Shown here: piece after piece, positions 8,741-17,058 of the stretch
Layout of the letters: the number at the start of each line of letters is the position of its first letter
Position numbering within the stretch: position 1 is the first letter of the stretch
Origin: JBFAPK01 sp040676675
GTDB lineage: Bacteria > Actinomycetota > Actinomycetes > Mycobacteriales > Micromonosporaceae
Direction of reading: 5' to 3'
Length of the DNA stretch: 64,000 nucleotides
Assembly (NCBI RefSeq): GCF_040676675.1
Contig: NZ_JBFAPK010000027.1
Span: 1 to 64,000 of the forward strand
Program-made: the position numbers and the translations under genes
Notes under the pieces: generated by a model
Database searches by the model: none
Seen by the model: the letters and a program-made list of their open reading frames with translations, nothing else
Told to the model about the DNA's origin: nothing

Positions 8741-9664
8741 TCAGGCCCCGGGCCGCATGTTCTTGCGCGCCCAGGCGTCGAAGCTCGTGAGGGGGATGCC
8801 GAGCTCCCTCGCGTACCGTGGGCGGCCCGGCTGGCCCGCGACGTTCATCCACTCGTGCGCGGCGCCCATCTGCGGCATTCCGGCGGCGAGGGCCTCCTCC
8901 TCGGTCATCTCCGGCGCGGACAGCCGAGTCCCCAGGACGTGGGAGAGGACCTCGGCGATCTCCGTCATGGACAGGTAGTCGCTCGCCAGCTCCAGCTCGA
9001 CGCCGTCGAACCGCTCCGGTGCGGCGATGGCCGCCGCGACCGCCGCGCCGATGTCCTCCACCGCGACCAGGGACAGCCGGGTCTCGGGCTTCAGGACGCT
9101 CACCAGGCCGCCCTCGATGCCGCGCGGGAACAGGAACGCCATGGCCGGGAGGAAGTTCTCCATGAAGAAGCCCGGCTTGAGGATCGTCCAGTGCGGAAAG
9201 CCGGCCTCGCGGACCCGGTCCTGGATCGCGCTCTTGGCGCCCAGACTGGACTCCACCATCGGCCAGCGGCCGTCGACCCAGCCGGGCACCTCGGTGTGCT
9301 GGCCGGCGCCGGCGACGGACGTGTACACGAACTGCGGCACTCCGGCGGCCTTCGCGCCCTCGACGAGGTTGACGCCCTGGGCCGTCTCCCCGGCGAAGTC
9401 GAAACCCGCCGCGGTCAGGTCGGCCATCTGGACGGAGAAGACGGCGCGGGCGCCCTCGGCGGCGCGGATCACGGAGTCGCGGTCGTGCAGGTCGCCGGTG
9501 ACCAGTTCGGCGCCGAGTGCCTCGACTGCCCTGGCCCGGTCGGTGCCCGGGTCGCGTACGAGGGCGCGGACGGGGACGCCCGCCGCGAGCAGGGCGCGGG
9601 CGGCGGCGCCGCCCTGCCGGCCGGTGGCGCCGGTGACCAGGACGGGCACGGGAGTCGTGGACAT
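8741..9664 (-). CDS. NmrA-family NAD(P)-binding protein
   Basis: 307 residues with the N-terminal dinucleotide-binding motif TGATGRQGG (G12, G15, G18), then ALVRDP and a GDLHDRDS segment typical of NmrA/HSCARG-like atypical short-chain reductases and redox sensors. The conserved VYTSVAG and the FMENFLP region are also present. The ATG at 9664 has a GAGGAG ribosome site. It is divergent from the TetR gene at 9767, with two matching palindromes between, so it is very likely the target of that regulator. Members reduce quinones or unsaturated carbonyls or sense NADPH; which applies here is unknown. Confidence 0.85.
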   Translation of the reverse strand: MSTTPVPVLVTGATGRQGGAAARALLAAGVPVRALVRDPGTDRARAVEALGAELVTGDLHDRDSVIRAAEGARAVFSVQMADLTAAGFDFAGETAQGVNLVEGAKAAGVPQFVYTSVAGAGQHTEVPGWVDGRWPMVESSLGAKSAIQDRVREAGFPHWTILKPGFFMENFLPAMAFLFPRGIEGGLVSVLKPETRLSLVAVEDIGAAVAAAIAAPERFDGVELELASDYLSMTEIAEVLSHVLGTRLSAPEMTEEEALAAGMPQMGAAHEWMNVAGQPGRPRYARELGIPLTSFDAWARKNMRPGA

Positions 9665-9689
9665 GGTGCTCCTCGGGGATGCTCGGACG

Positions 9690-9710
9690 AAACGGCGGGA
9701 CCCGCCGTTT
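9690..9710. promoter_or_regulatory. TetR-type operator 1
   Basis: Perfect 10-bp arms (AAACGGCGGG and CCCGCCGTTT) around a single central A, 26 bp upstream of the NmrA start codon. It shares the core GGCGG..CCGCC with the second site at 9728. Confidence 0.65.
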
Positions 9711-9727
9711 CTACCCCCGGTACGATA

Positions 9728-9742
9728 TGGCGGGGTCCGCCA
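9728..9742. promoter_or_regulatory. TetR-type operator 2
   Basis: TGGCGG and CCGCCA flank three bases, giving a 15-bp palindrome, 25 bp upstream of the TetR start. The core matches the operator at 9690, so one dimer type could control both divergent genes and itself. Confidence 0.6.
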
Positions 9743-9766
9743 CTTAGCAATCCTGGAGTTGACGCC

Positions 9767-10333
9767 ATGCCCGATCACCAGCGCGCGGACGCGAGGCGCA
9801 ACTACGCGCGCATCCTCGCCGTGGCCGAGGACGAGGTGGCCGCGAACGGCGCCGCCGCCTCCCTCGAACAGATCGCCCGCGTCGCGGGCGTGGGTTCGGC
9901 CACCGTACGGCGGCACTTCCCGACCCGCCGCGCCCTGTTGGAGGCGGTCTCCCGGCAACGGATCGAGGCGCTGAGCGTCCGCGCCCGGGAGCTGACCGGC
10001 CGGGGCGACAGCCGGGACGCGCTGCTGGAGTGGCTGGGCGAGGTCGTCGCCTACTGCGTCTCCGCCCGGGGGCTGGCGGCCGCGCTGACCTACGACGGTG
10101 CCGGGTCCGACCCGGTGCACGACAACGCCTGCTCCGCCGCGCTGGAGGAGGCGGCCGGCCCGCTGCTCCAGCGCGCCGCCCGGGACGGCGCGGTGGCCAC
10201 GAGCGTGACCGTGGCAGACCTGATCACGCTGATCGTCGGCATCGTCCTGGCCACCGAGCACCACCCCGACCACGCCGTCCGGGCGGACCGGCTGTTCCGG
10301 CTGGCCGTGGCGGGACTGAGCCCGCGGCGCTGA
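9767..10333 (+). CDS. TetR-family transcriptional regulator
   Basis: 188 residues. An N-terminal TetR HTH is seen at about 15-60 (SLEQIARVAGVGSATVRRHFPTRRALLEA), followed by an all-helical ligand-binding domain without a recognised subclass. It is divergent from the NmrA-family reductase, and the 102-bp gap holds two related palindromes. This is the classical layout of a self-regulating repressor induced by a substrate of the neighbouring enzyme, probably an electrophile or quinone. The ATG at 9767 fits the HTH position. Confidence 0.9.
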   Translation: MPDHQRADARRNYARILAVAEDEVAANGAAASLEQIARVAGVGSATVRRHFPTRRALLEAVSRQRIEALSVRARELTGRGDSRDALLEWLGEVVAYCVSARGLAAALTYDGAGSDPVHDNACSAALEEAAGPLLQRAARDGAVATSVTVADLITLIVGIVLATEHHPDHAVRADRLFRLAVAGLSPRR

Positions 10334-10394
10334 CCGCGGCGCGCGACCGGCGGAGCCGAGCCGGGCGCACCGTCGGCGCGGCAGCGGGAAGCGC

Positions 10395-11429
10395 TCAGCC
10401 CGCCGGGGGCGCCGGGGAGCGCAGCTCGGGACGGGTCGGACCGGGCTGCGCCGGCACGACCACCGGCGCGGACGGTCCGGGTACGAACGGCGCCGGCGGC
10501 CCGGCAAGCGGCGGCGCGGGTAGCCCGCGTACGGGCGGTGCCGCCGGCCCGGCGACGGCCCACGGGGAGGTCGCCTCGGCCAGCTCCGGCCAGACCGCGG
10601 CCGACCGGGCCCGCACCGCCGCGAGCCGGTGCAGCGCGCGCCGCTGCCGTTCGGCGTGCACCGCCGCGAGATAGGCCCAGAACGGTGTCCCCGGCGGCGG
10701 AAGGGGTCGGGTCACGGCGGCGACCTCCGCGGCGAGGCGGCTGCCGAGCTGGTCACGGGCCGGCTGGCGGAGCCGGCGGTACCGGGCGAGGTAGTGCCGG
10801 ACGGCCAGGGCGAGGTCGTCGTCGAGACCGGCCAGGTCGAGCGTGGCCGCCCAGGCCGCGAGCGGGGGCGGCATCCGGACGAACCAGCCCCACGTGGTGA
10901 CGCCGCGGTCGTGGATGACCAGCGTCCCGGCCGCGTAGTCGCCGAACCGTTTGCCGGACGGACTCACCAGCATCGTCACGATGCAGGCGAGCCAGGTCAG
11001 CGGCGGTAACAGGCCGGGCAGCTCGACCGCGGCGCCGACCAGGCCGCGGGTCAGAGCCTGCCGGAACCGGACCGGACCGCCGTCCTCGCGGACGACCCGC
11101 AGCCCCAGCAGGTACTTGCCCAGGGTCCGCCCGGAGGTGACGGACTCCATCGTGACCGGGTACCCGACCACGACCGCGACGAGCACCACGACGCCGATGC
11201 CCTCGAACAGCGCCTCGTCGTACCGGAGCAGCCCGGTCTCGCCGAGGATCAGCACGAGCAGGCCGGCGACCATCCAGAGCAGGACGAAGAGCAGGACCTG
11301 GAGCACCAGGTCGACGGCCCTGGCCAGCATCCGGGAGCCGAGCCGGGCGACCCGCGGGTCGAGCCGCACGGCCTCACCCGTGACGAACTGTGCGGTACCG
11401 GCGGACGGGGGTGGGGCGTCGTGGGTCAC
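10395..11429 (-). CDS. RDD-family membrane protein
   Basis: 344 residues. The RDD domain occupies about residues 25-170: ARAVDLVLQVLLFVLLW, a second membrane segment, SGRTLGKYLLGLRVVREDG and the typical SPSGKRFGDYAAGTLVI ending. A cytoplasmic region of about 80 residues and a Pro/Ala-rich tail of some 55 residues follow. RDD proteins are membrane proteins of mostly unknown role; some are ion antiporters. The GTG at 11429 is the likely start. It is divergent from the SpoIIM gene, and in many actinomycetes this pair sits beside the MoxR/DUF58 operon, as here, so a common function in the envelope is likely. Confidence 0.88.
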   Translation of the reverse strand: MTHDAPPPSAGTAQFVTGEAVRLDPRVARLGSRMLARAVDLVLQVLLFVLLWMVAGLLVLILGETGLLRYDEALFEGIGVVVLVAVVVGYPVTMESVTSGRTLGKYLLGLRVVREDGGPVRFRQALTRGLVGAAVELPGLLPPLTWLACIVTMLVSPSGKRFGDYAAGTLVIHDRGVTTWGWFVRMPPPLAAWAATLDLAGLDDDLALAVRHYLARYRRLRQPARDQLGSRLAAEVAAVTRPLPPPGTPFWAYLAAVHAERQRRALHRLAAVRARSAAVWPELAEATSPWAVAGPAAPPVRGLPAPPLAGPPAPFVPGPSAPVVVPAQPGPTRPELRSPAPPAG

Positions 11430-11529
11430 CCGCACAGTGTGGCCGATGGGTACGATGCAGCGCGGACCGGTGACCGCCCACCTGAACCGGTGTCGCCGCC
11501 ATTCGCCACCGTGGGTACGGGGAGCCGCC

Positions 11530-12531
11530 GTGGATCTGGACGCCTTCGCCGCCGAGCACGGGCCCCAGTGGCGCCGGCTGGGCATCCTGCTCGCCCGACC
11601 CCGCCGCAAGCTCACCGCGGCCGAGGTCGACGAGATGGTGTTCCTCTACCGCCGGGCGGCCACGCACCTCTCCATCGTGCAGAGCCGCTCGCCGGACCCG
11701 GACCTGGTCGCGACGCTGAGCCAGCTCGTGCTCCGGGCCCGCGCCCGGCTCAGCCCCGCGCCCGGTTTCCGCTGGGCGACGCTGGGCCAGTTCTTCACCG
11801 TCTCGTTTCCGGGTGAGGTCTACCGGGCGGGCCGGTGGTGCGCCGGTGTCGCGGCCGGGTTCGTCGGCCTGGCCGCGGTGCTCATCGCGATCGTCGCCAG
11901 CGATCCGGACGTGGCGCTGCGGTTCCTCTCCCCGGCCGAGATCAACAGCCTGGTCGAGCACGACTTCGAGGCCTACTACAGCAACAACGCGCCGGAGAAC
12001 TTCGGCTTCGCCGTCTGGACCAACAACGCCTGGGTCAGCGCGCTCTGCCTCGCCTCGGGCGTACTCGTCCTGCCGGTGCTCTACCTGCTCTGGAGCAACG
12101 TGCTGAACCTGGGCCTCACCGGCGGGATCATGGTCGGCAACGACCGGGCCGACGTCTTCTACGGCCTGCTCCTCGTCCACGGCCTGCTGGAGCTGACCTG
12201 CGTCTTCGTGGCGGCCGGCGTCGGGCTGCGGATCGGCTGGGCCTGGATCGCGCCCGGCCCGCTGCGTACCCGGGCGCAGGCCGTCGCGGTGGCGGGCCGC
12301 TCCGCGGTCGTGGTCGCGCTCGGGCTGACCCCGGTGCTGCTGCTGAGCGGGGCGGTCGAGGCGGGCATCACCCCGTCTCCGCTGCCGACCGTGGTCAAGC
12401 TCGCGATCGGCGCGCTGGTCTGGCTCGCCTTCCTCGGCTACGTGACCTGGTTCGGCGCGCTCGCCGTACGGCAGGGGCGGGCCAGCGACCTCGGCGCGTT
12501 CGACCGTGAGGTGCTGGCCCCCACCGTTTGA
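11530..12531 (+). CDS. SpoIIM-family (stage II sporulation protein M-like) membrane protein
   Basis: 333 residues from the GTG at 11530 (MDLDAFAAEHGPQWRRL). A cytoplasmic helical N-terminus of about 95 residues precedes roughly five membrane segments. Conserved features of the family are present, including FPGEVYRAGRW before the first helix, the polar NNAPENFGFAVWTNNAWVS segment and the FYGLLLVHGLLELTCVF helix. In Bacillus SpoIIM acts in septal peptidoglycan remodelling. In actinomycetes these homologues accompany RDD, DUF58 and MoxR genes and their role is unproven. It ends tail to tail with the DUF58 gene. Confidence 0.88.
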   Translation: MDLDAFAAEHGPQWRRLGILLARPRRKLTAAEVDEMVFLYRRAATHLSIVQSRSPDPDLVATLSQLVLRARARLSPAPGFRWATLGQFFTVSFPGEVYRAGRWCAGVAAGFVGLAAVLIAIVASDPDVALRFLSPAEINSLVEHDFEAYYSNNAPENFGFAVWTNNAWVSALCLASGVLVLPVLYLLWSNVLNLGLTGGIMVGNDRADVFYGLLLVHGLLELTCVFVAAGVGLRIGWAWIAPGPLRTRAQAVAVAGRSAVVVALGLTPVLLLSGAVEAGITPSPLPTVVKLAIGALVWLAFLGYVTWFGALAVRQGRASDLGAFDREVLAPTV

Positions 12532-12550
12532 CCGGTCCAGCCCGCCCCGG

Positions 12551-12592
12551 GCCGGCCGGCGGCTCCGCCTCGAACCCCTAGAGCCGGCCGGC
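12551..12592. terminator. possible bidirectional hairpin between SpoIIM and DUF58 genes
   Basis: The self-complementary GCCGGCCGGC occurs at 12551-12560 and again at 12583-12592, allowing a stem with a 22-base loop. The second copy lies inside the last codons of the DUF58 gene. It is weaker evidence than the long hairpins elsewhere in this window. Confidence 0.4.
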
Positions 12593-13969
12593 GGCCTTGA
12601 GGGCGAGGTACCGGTCCGCGACGGCGGAGGCGAAGGTCTCCACCGGCGCGTCCACCACGTGCACGTGGGACCGGCTCAGCGCGGCCCGGACCCGGTCCAG
12701 CTCGGCGAGGCTCCGCTCGGCGGCGGCGGCCGTGTGCAGGGCGGCCGTACCGTCCCGGGCCGCGGCCAGCGCCTCCAGGGACGGGTCGTGCACCGCGGCG
12801 AGCATGACCGTGTGCCGCGCCACCAGCCGCGGTAGCACCGGCAGCAGCCCGTCGCCGAGCGCACCCGGGTCGAGCGTCGTGAAGATCACCACGAGGGCGC
12901 GCTTGCGCTCGATCCGCAGCACCTCGGCCACGACCCGTGCGAAGTCGGTCTCGACCAGCGCCGGTCGCAGACCGGCCAGGGCCCGGGTCAGGCGGGCCAA
13001 CTGGTCGCGCGCGGTCGAAGCCGGGACCCGCGCGCGTACCTCGGCGTCCACCGCGAGCAGGTCCACCCGGTCGTGGGCCTGGGTGGCGAGCGTCGCGAGC
13101 AGCAGCGCGGCGTCGATCGCCGCGTCCAGCCGGGGCTCGCCGGCCGCCACGCCGTCCGGGGTGGTGCCGGAGACCGGCCCGTCCGCGACCGGGGCGACCG
13201 TGCCGACCCGGCCGGCGCTGGTGCGGCCCGTGTCGATGACGCAGAGCACCCGCCGGTCCCGCTCGGGCCGCCAGGTCTTCACCGCGACGTGCTCCCGCCG
13301 GGCGGTGCCCCGCCAGTCGATCGAGCGCACGTCGTCGCCGACCACGTACTCCCGCAGCGAGTCGAACTCGGTGCCCTGCCCCCGACCCCGGGTGACCGCG
13401 CGCCCCTCGATGATCCGCAGCCGGGACAGCTTCTCGGGCAGGAACCGGCGCGAGGCGAACGGCGGCAGCGCGGTGAGGGTCCACGGCGGGGTGAGCGCCG
13501 CGGCCCGGCGCCGGCCGGTCTGCCGGAACGCCAACCCCAGCGGACCGTACGAGCGGATGGTCACCCGCGCCGCGGGTCGGTCCCCGCGCCGCGTCGGGGT
13601 CAGCGTGGTGACCACGTCGACCGACTCGCCCGGGTCCAGCAGGATCGGGTGGGCGTACGGCGCGCCGGCCCCCGCCGACGGTACCCAGGCGTCGCGGACC
13701 AGCCCGCGCAGCGTACGCACGGAGGTGTTGGTGACGGTGAGGGTGACCCGCGCGCTCTCGCCGAGCCGGACGCGCCGGGCGCCGGAGCGGGCCAACCGCA
13801 CCTCGCCCGCCGGCGCGGCGGCGAGCCAGTCCAGCGCGGTCAGCAGCAGCACCACGCCGGTGACGGCGCCCAGCGAGAGCCACCAGCCGGTCGAGGCCCC
13901 GGCCAGCGCGGCCAGCAGCGTGGCGAGCGCCCCGAGCCCGCCGAGCAGGGCCGGCACCCGCCAGGTCAT
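12578..13969 (-). CDS. DUF58 family protein
   Basis: 463 residues. Two membrane helices lie at the N-terminus (about 8-50). An immunoglobulin-like region follows (RLGESARVTLTVTNTS), then the DUF58 core with its hallmark YVVGDDVRSIDWRGTARREHVAVKTW at about 207-232 and a von Willebrand A-like fold (VLCVIDTGRTSAG, later ALVVIFTTLDPGAL). DUF58 proteins always keep company with a MoxR AAA+ ATPase, here encoded 13 bp upstream, which is thought to act as chaperone or remodeller for the VWA-type partner. Last gene of the minus-strand operon beginning at 17.9 kb. Confidence 0.9.
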   Translation of the reverse strand: MTWRVPALLGGLGALATLLAALAGASTGWWLSLGAVTGVVLLLTALDWLAAAPAGEVRLARSGARRVRLGESARVTLTVTNTSVRTLRGLVRDAWVPSAGAGAPYAHPILLDPGESVDVVTTLTPTRRGDRPAARVTIRSYGPLGLAFRQTGRRRAAALTPPWTLTALPPFASRRFLPEKLSRLRIIEGRAVTRGRGQGTEFDSLREYVVGDDVRSIDWRGTARREHVAVKTWRPERDRRVLCVIDTGRTSAGRVGTVAPVADGPVSGTTPDGVAAGEPRLDAAIDAALLLATLATQAHDRVDLLAVDAEVRARVPASTARDQLARLTRALAGLRPALVETDFARVVAEVLRIERKRALVVIFTTLDPGALGDGLLPVLPRLVARHTVMLAAVHDPSLEALAAARDGTAALHTAAAAERSLAELDRVRAALSRSHVHVVDAPVETFASAVADRYLALKAAGRL

Positions 13970-13982
13970 CGCGGCACCGCCG

Positions 13983-15002
13983 TCACCGCGGCGCCGGCAC
14001 CGCGGTCAGCAGCGCCTCCAGCACGGCGTCGGCCGTGGCGCCCTCGATCTCCGCCTCGTGGCGCAGCCGTACCCGGTGCCGCAGGGCCGGCCGGGCGACC
14101 GCCTTGACGTCGTCCGGGGTGACGTAGTCCCGGCCGACCAGCCAGGCGTTCGCCTTCGCGGCGTTGAGCACGGCGGTGGCGCCGCGCGGCGAGGCGCCCA
14201 GCTCCAGCGACGGGGTGGCCCGGGTGGCCCGGCAGAGGTCCACGATGTACGCCAGCACCACGTCCGCGACCCGCACCCGGAGCACGCCCTGCCGGGCGAC
14301 GGCCAGGTCGGCCGCGGTGGCGGCGGGCCGGACCCCGGCCGCCGTCAGGTCGCGCGGGTCGAAGCCCTGGTGGTGTGCCCGGAGCACGCCGAACTCCTCG
14401 TCCCGGGTCGGCAGCGGTACGGTCAGCTTGAACAGGAACCGGTCAAGCTGCGCCTCGGGCAGGGGATAGGTCCCCTCGTACTCGATCGGGTTCTGGGTGG
14501 CGGCGACCAGGAACGGATCCGGCAGCGGGCGGGGGTTGCCCTCGACCGAGACCTGCCGCTCCTCCATCACCTCCAGCAGGGCGGCCTGGGTCTTCGGCGG
14601 GGTCCGGTTGATCTCGTCGGCGAGCAGCAGGTTGGTGAAGACCGGACCCTCGCGGAACTCGAAGACGGCGGTACGCGCGTCGAAGACCAGCGAACCGGTC
14701 ACGTCGCCGGGCATCAGGTCCGGGGTGAACTGCAACCGCTTGTTCTCCAGCGACAGCCCCGCCGCGAGGGCGCGGACGAGCAGCGTCTTGGCGACCCCCG
14801 GCACGCCCTCCAGCAGCACGTGTCCCCGGCAGAGGAGGGCGATGAGCAGCCCGGTCACGGTCGCCTGCTGCCCGACGACCGCCTTGGCGACCTCCGCGCG
14901 CAACTGGCCGAGCGCCTGCCGGGCCGCGTGTTCGGCCGGGTCGCCGGTCGGTGCCGCCGACCCGGCCCCGCCGAGGCCGGCCGGCGCCGCTGTCTCTGTC
15001 AC
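13983..15002 (-). CDS. MoxR-family AAA+ ATPase
   Basis: 339 residues from a GTG overlapping the previous stop by four bases. The MoxR-type Walker A GVPGVAKT, Walker B LLLADEINR, the RTPPKTQAALLEVMEERQVSVEG segment and the sensor region VAATQNPIEYEGTYPLPEAQLDRF are all present. The C-terminal lid has ALRHRVRLRHEAEIEG. MoxR ATPases mature or remodel VWA-domain proteins; the DUF58 gene directly downstream encodes the expected partner. The first 25 residues are a variable A/P/G-rich tail. Confidence 0.95.
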   Translation of the reverse strand: MTETAAPAGLGGAGSAAPTGDPAEHAARQALGQLRAEVAKAVVGQQATVTGLLIALLCRGHVLLEGVPGVAKTLLVRALAAGLSLENKRLQFTPDLMPGDVTGSLVFDARTAVFEFREGPVFTNLLLADEINRTPPKTQAALLEVMEERQVSVEGNPRPLPDPFLVAATQNPIEYEGTYPLPEAQLDRFLFKLTVPLPTRDEEFGVLRAHHQGFDPRDLTAAGVRPAATAADLAVARQGVLRVRVADVVLAYIVDLCRATRATPSLELGASPRGATAVLNAAKANAWLVGRDYVTPDDVKAVARPALRHRVRLRHEAEIEGATADAVLEALLTAVPAPR

Positions 15003-16366
15003 AGTTCTCCTCCAGATTCGACTGACCCGTCCGGGTCGCCCGAGCCGTCGCCCGTCCGGCGCGCCCCGACCGCCAGCACGGCGGCGACCAGGTCGTCCAG
15101 GTCGGCGACGGCGTACCGCAGCTCCTCGTCGGTGGCCGGCGCCGGCCCGCGCAGTATCGCCCGGACCTGGTCGACCGGCCGGCCGGTGCGGTCCGCGACG
15201 TACCCGATCAGCTCGTCGTCCCACCCGCTCGCGACGGCCCGGTGCGGCGCGAGGAGCCCGCGGGCCGGGGCGACCAGGGGCGCGATCCGGCGCAGCGCGG
15301 CGCTCCGCAGCGCCTCCAGGGTCGCCTCCCGGGCGTGGATGCGGTGGTAGAGCCGACCCCGTCCCGTCACGGTCTCGGTGGCCGGTACGACGACCGGCAG
15401 GGGTTCGGCGACCGGCGGGCCGAGCCGGCGGGCCCGGACCACGGCGATCAGCAGCCCGAGCAGGCCGAGCAGGCCGAGGCTGGCCCAGAGGCCGGCCGGG
15501 AACGCCGTCCACATCGGGTTGCCGCCGGTGCCGCCGCCGCGTTCCGGCTGGTCGTAGCGGGGTCGCGGCAGCGGTGCCCGCGGGCGGGGTTCCGGCCTGT
15601 GCAGGTCGAGCCAGACCAGGTCCCGGTCGCGGCCGAGCAGGGCCGTCGCCAGCGCCCGGTTGCCGGCCTCGCCGATTCGCCCGTTGCGGAACGGGTCGGT
15701 GGCGCCGACCGCCAGCAGCTCCGAGCCGCCGAGCCGGATGCCGGTCAGGCCGCCGTCGTAGCACCTGAACTCCAGGTACTCCGGGTCGGCCCCGTACCGC
15801 GAGCGCAGCACCGCGGCCGGGCCGGCCGCGACCGCGAAATCGGTCCCGCAGCCCGGGGCGACGGTCCGGGTGGCCCAGCGGGTCGGGCCGGTGTCGAGGC
15901 CGAGGGAGGCCGACGTGATCCGGCCGGGCCGGGCCAGGACCACCCGGTGGCCGTTCGGCGCGTCCTCCAGCGTGCCGAGGAAGCGGGGGTCGACGAAGTC
16001 CGGCGCGGGTACGAAGACGGTCGCGCGGCCGGGGCCGAGCCCGCCCAGGACGCGCCGGGCCTCGGCCGAGCTGCCGACCCGGTGGACGGTGACGCCCGCG
16101 GCCGTGAGCGTTTCGGCCAGCCGGCTGGAGCCGTCGGCGCCGGAGCCGGTGGGGGAGAGGGTGCCGGCGGCCCGCAGGTTCGGCTCCTCCAGTACGTGTG
16201 CGACGCCGGTGACCAGGTAGAGCAGGGCGAGCCCGAGGAACGGGACCGCCAGCCGGTGCCAGCGGCGGCGCCGACGGCCGCCGCGAACCTGCGGGGCCGG
16301 CGGGACGGCTCCGCCCGCGCCATCGGCGGCGGGCGCGTTCGGCGCTGGCACGGTGGCGGCGGTCAT
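14999..16366 (-). CDS. DUF4350 domain membrane protein
   Basis: 455 residues. After a Pro/Ala and Arg-rich cytoplasmic head comes a membrane helix (about 40-58, LAVPFLGLALLYLVTGVAHVL). The DUF4350 region follows (SSRLAETLTAAGVTVHRVGS, then ATVFVPAPDFVD), a GATase-like fold of unknown activity. A second membrane stretch (about 300-325) is built of repeated LGLLGLLGLL. The cytoplasmic tail ends in an acidic GDPDGSVESGGEL. The gene overlaps both neighbours by four bases (ATGA and GTGA), so it is translationally coupled to the DUF4129 and MoxR genes. Confidence 0.85.
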   Translation of the reverse strand: MTAATVPAPNAPAADGAGGAVPPAPQVRGGRRRRRWHRLAVPFLGLALLYLVTGVAHVLEEPNLRAAGTLSPTGSGADGSSRLAETLTAAGVTVHRVGSSAEARRVLGGLGPGRATVFVPAPDFVDPRFLGTLEDAPNGHRVVLARPGRITSASLGLDTGPTRWATRTVAPGCGTDFAVAAGPAAVLRSRYGADPEYLEFRCYDGGLTGIRLGGSELLAVGATDPFRNGRIGEAGNRALATALLGRDRDLVWLDLHRPEPRPRAPLPRPRYDQPERGGGTGGNPMWTAFPAGLWASLGLLGLLGLLIAVVRARRLGPPVAEPLPVVVPATETVTGRGRLYHRIHAREATLEALRSAALRRIAPLVAPARGLLAPHRAVASGWDDELIGYVADRTGRPVDQVRAILRGPAPATDEELRYAVADLDDLVAAVLAVGARRTGDGSGDPDGSVESGGEL

Positions 16367-17058
16367 GGGGCGTCCACCAGGGGCTGCTCGGCTCCGCCCG
16401 CCTGCTCGGCGCCGAGGGCCGCGCGCGGGGGTTCGGGGTCGAGGGCGGCGCGCACCCGCTCGGCCTGGCGGCGCATGGCCCGGTCGTCGTCGGCGGTCGC
16501 CGGGCGCAGGCCGTACCAGATCTCCGAGAAGATCTCCGACGCCGTGCCGAGCGGTTCCGCCGTGCTCGGACGCGCCCGCCCGGCCATCCGGGCCAGCTCG
16601 GTCACCGTCCAGCCGGGACGGTGGACGAGCACGCCCCGCTCGGCGAGGTCCCGGACGACGGCGCGCAGCCGTTCCCGGACCGCCTCCGCGTACCGGCCGG
16701 CCGCGGCCAGCTCGTCGGCGCTCAGCGCGAGCACCGCGGCGGGGACCTGCGGCACCTCGTCGTCCGGCAGTTCGGGCGCCGGCACCGGCTCCGGCCGGGG
16801 GCGGCGACGCCACCGCCAGCGCGGTCGCCAGCGCAGCCGGCCCAGCCGTGGCCAGCGGAACCGGAACCGTCGGCGCCGCCGGGCCGGCCGCTCGCGCCGG
16901 ACCCGGGCGCGCCGGCGGGACGGCAGCCAGGCCGGCCAGGTGTACCAGAGCACGGCGACGAGGGCGGTCAGCAGGAACAGCAGCAGGCCGAGCATCGCCA
17001 CCCCGCCGATCACCAGATCGCCCAGGTCGGCCACGAACTCGTTCCAGAAACGGCTCAC
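16363..17058 (-). CDS. DUF4129 domain membrane protein
   Basis: 231 residues from a GTG overlapping the preceding stop. One membrane helix (about 18-42) is followed by a long, strongly basic Arg/Trp-rich linker (about 50-95). The DUF4129 domain then reads VRERLRAVVRDLAERGVLVHRPGWTVTELAR and SEIFSEIWYGLRPATADDDRAM. DUF4129 proteins occur with DUF4350, MoxR and DUF58 genes and with transglutaminase-like membrane proteins; the biochemical role is unknown. The basic linker may contact membrane lipids or nucleic acid, which is only a guess. Confidence 0.85.
   Translation of the reverse strand: MSRFWNEFVADLGDLVIGGVAMLGLLLFLLTALVAVLWYTWPAWLPSRRRARVRRERPARRRRRFRFRWPRLGRLRWRPRWRWRRRPRPEPVPAPELPDDEVPQVPAAVLALSADELAAAGRYAEAVRERLRAVVRDLAERGVLVHRPGWTVTELARMAGRARPSTAEPLGTASEIFSEIWYGLRPATADDDRAMRRQAERVRAALDPEPPRAALGAEQAGGAEQPLVDAP

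Noticed and set aside
8741..10507. Extended frame upstream of the NmrA gene giving a 588-residue protein
   Set aside because: The extension is Arg/Gly/Pro-rich and overlaps the divergent TetR gene and both operators. The NmrA ATG at 9664 has a good ribosome site and starts at the dinucleotide fold.
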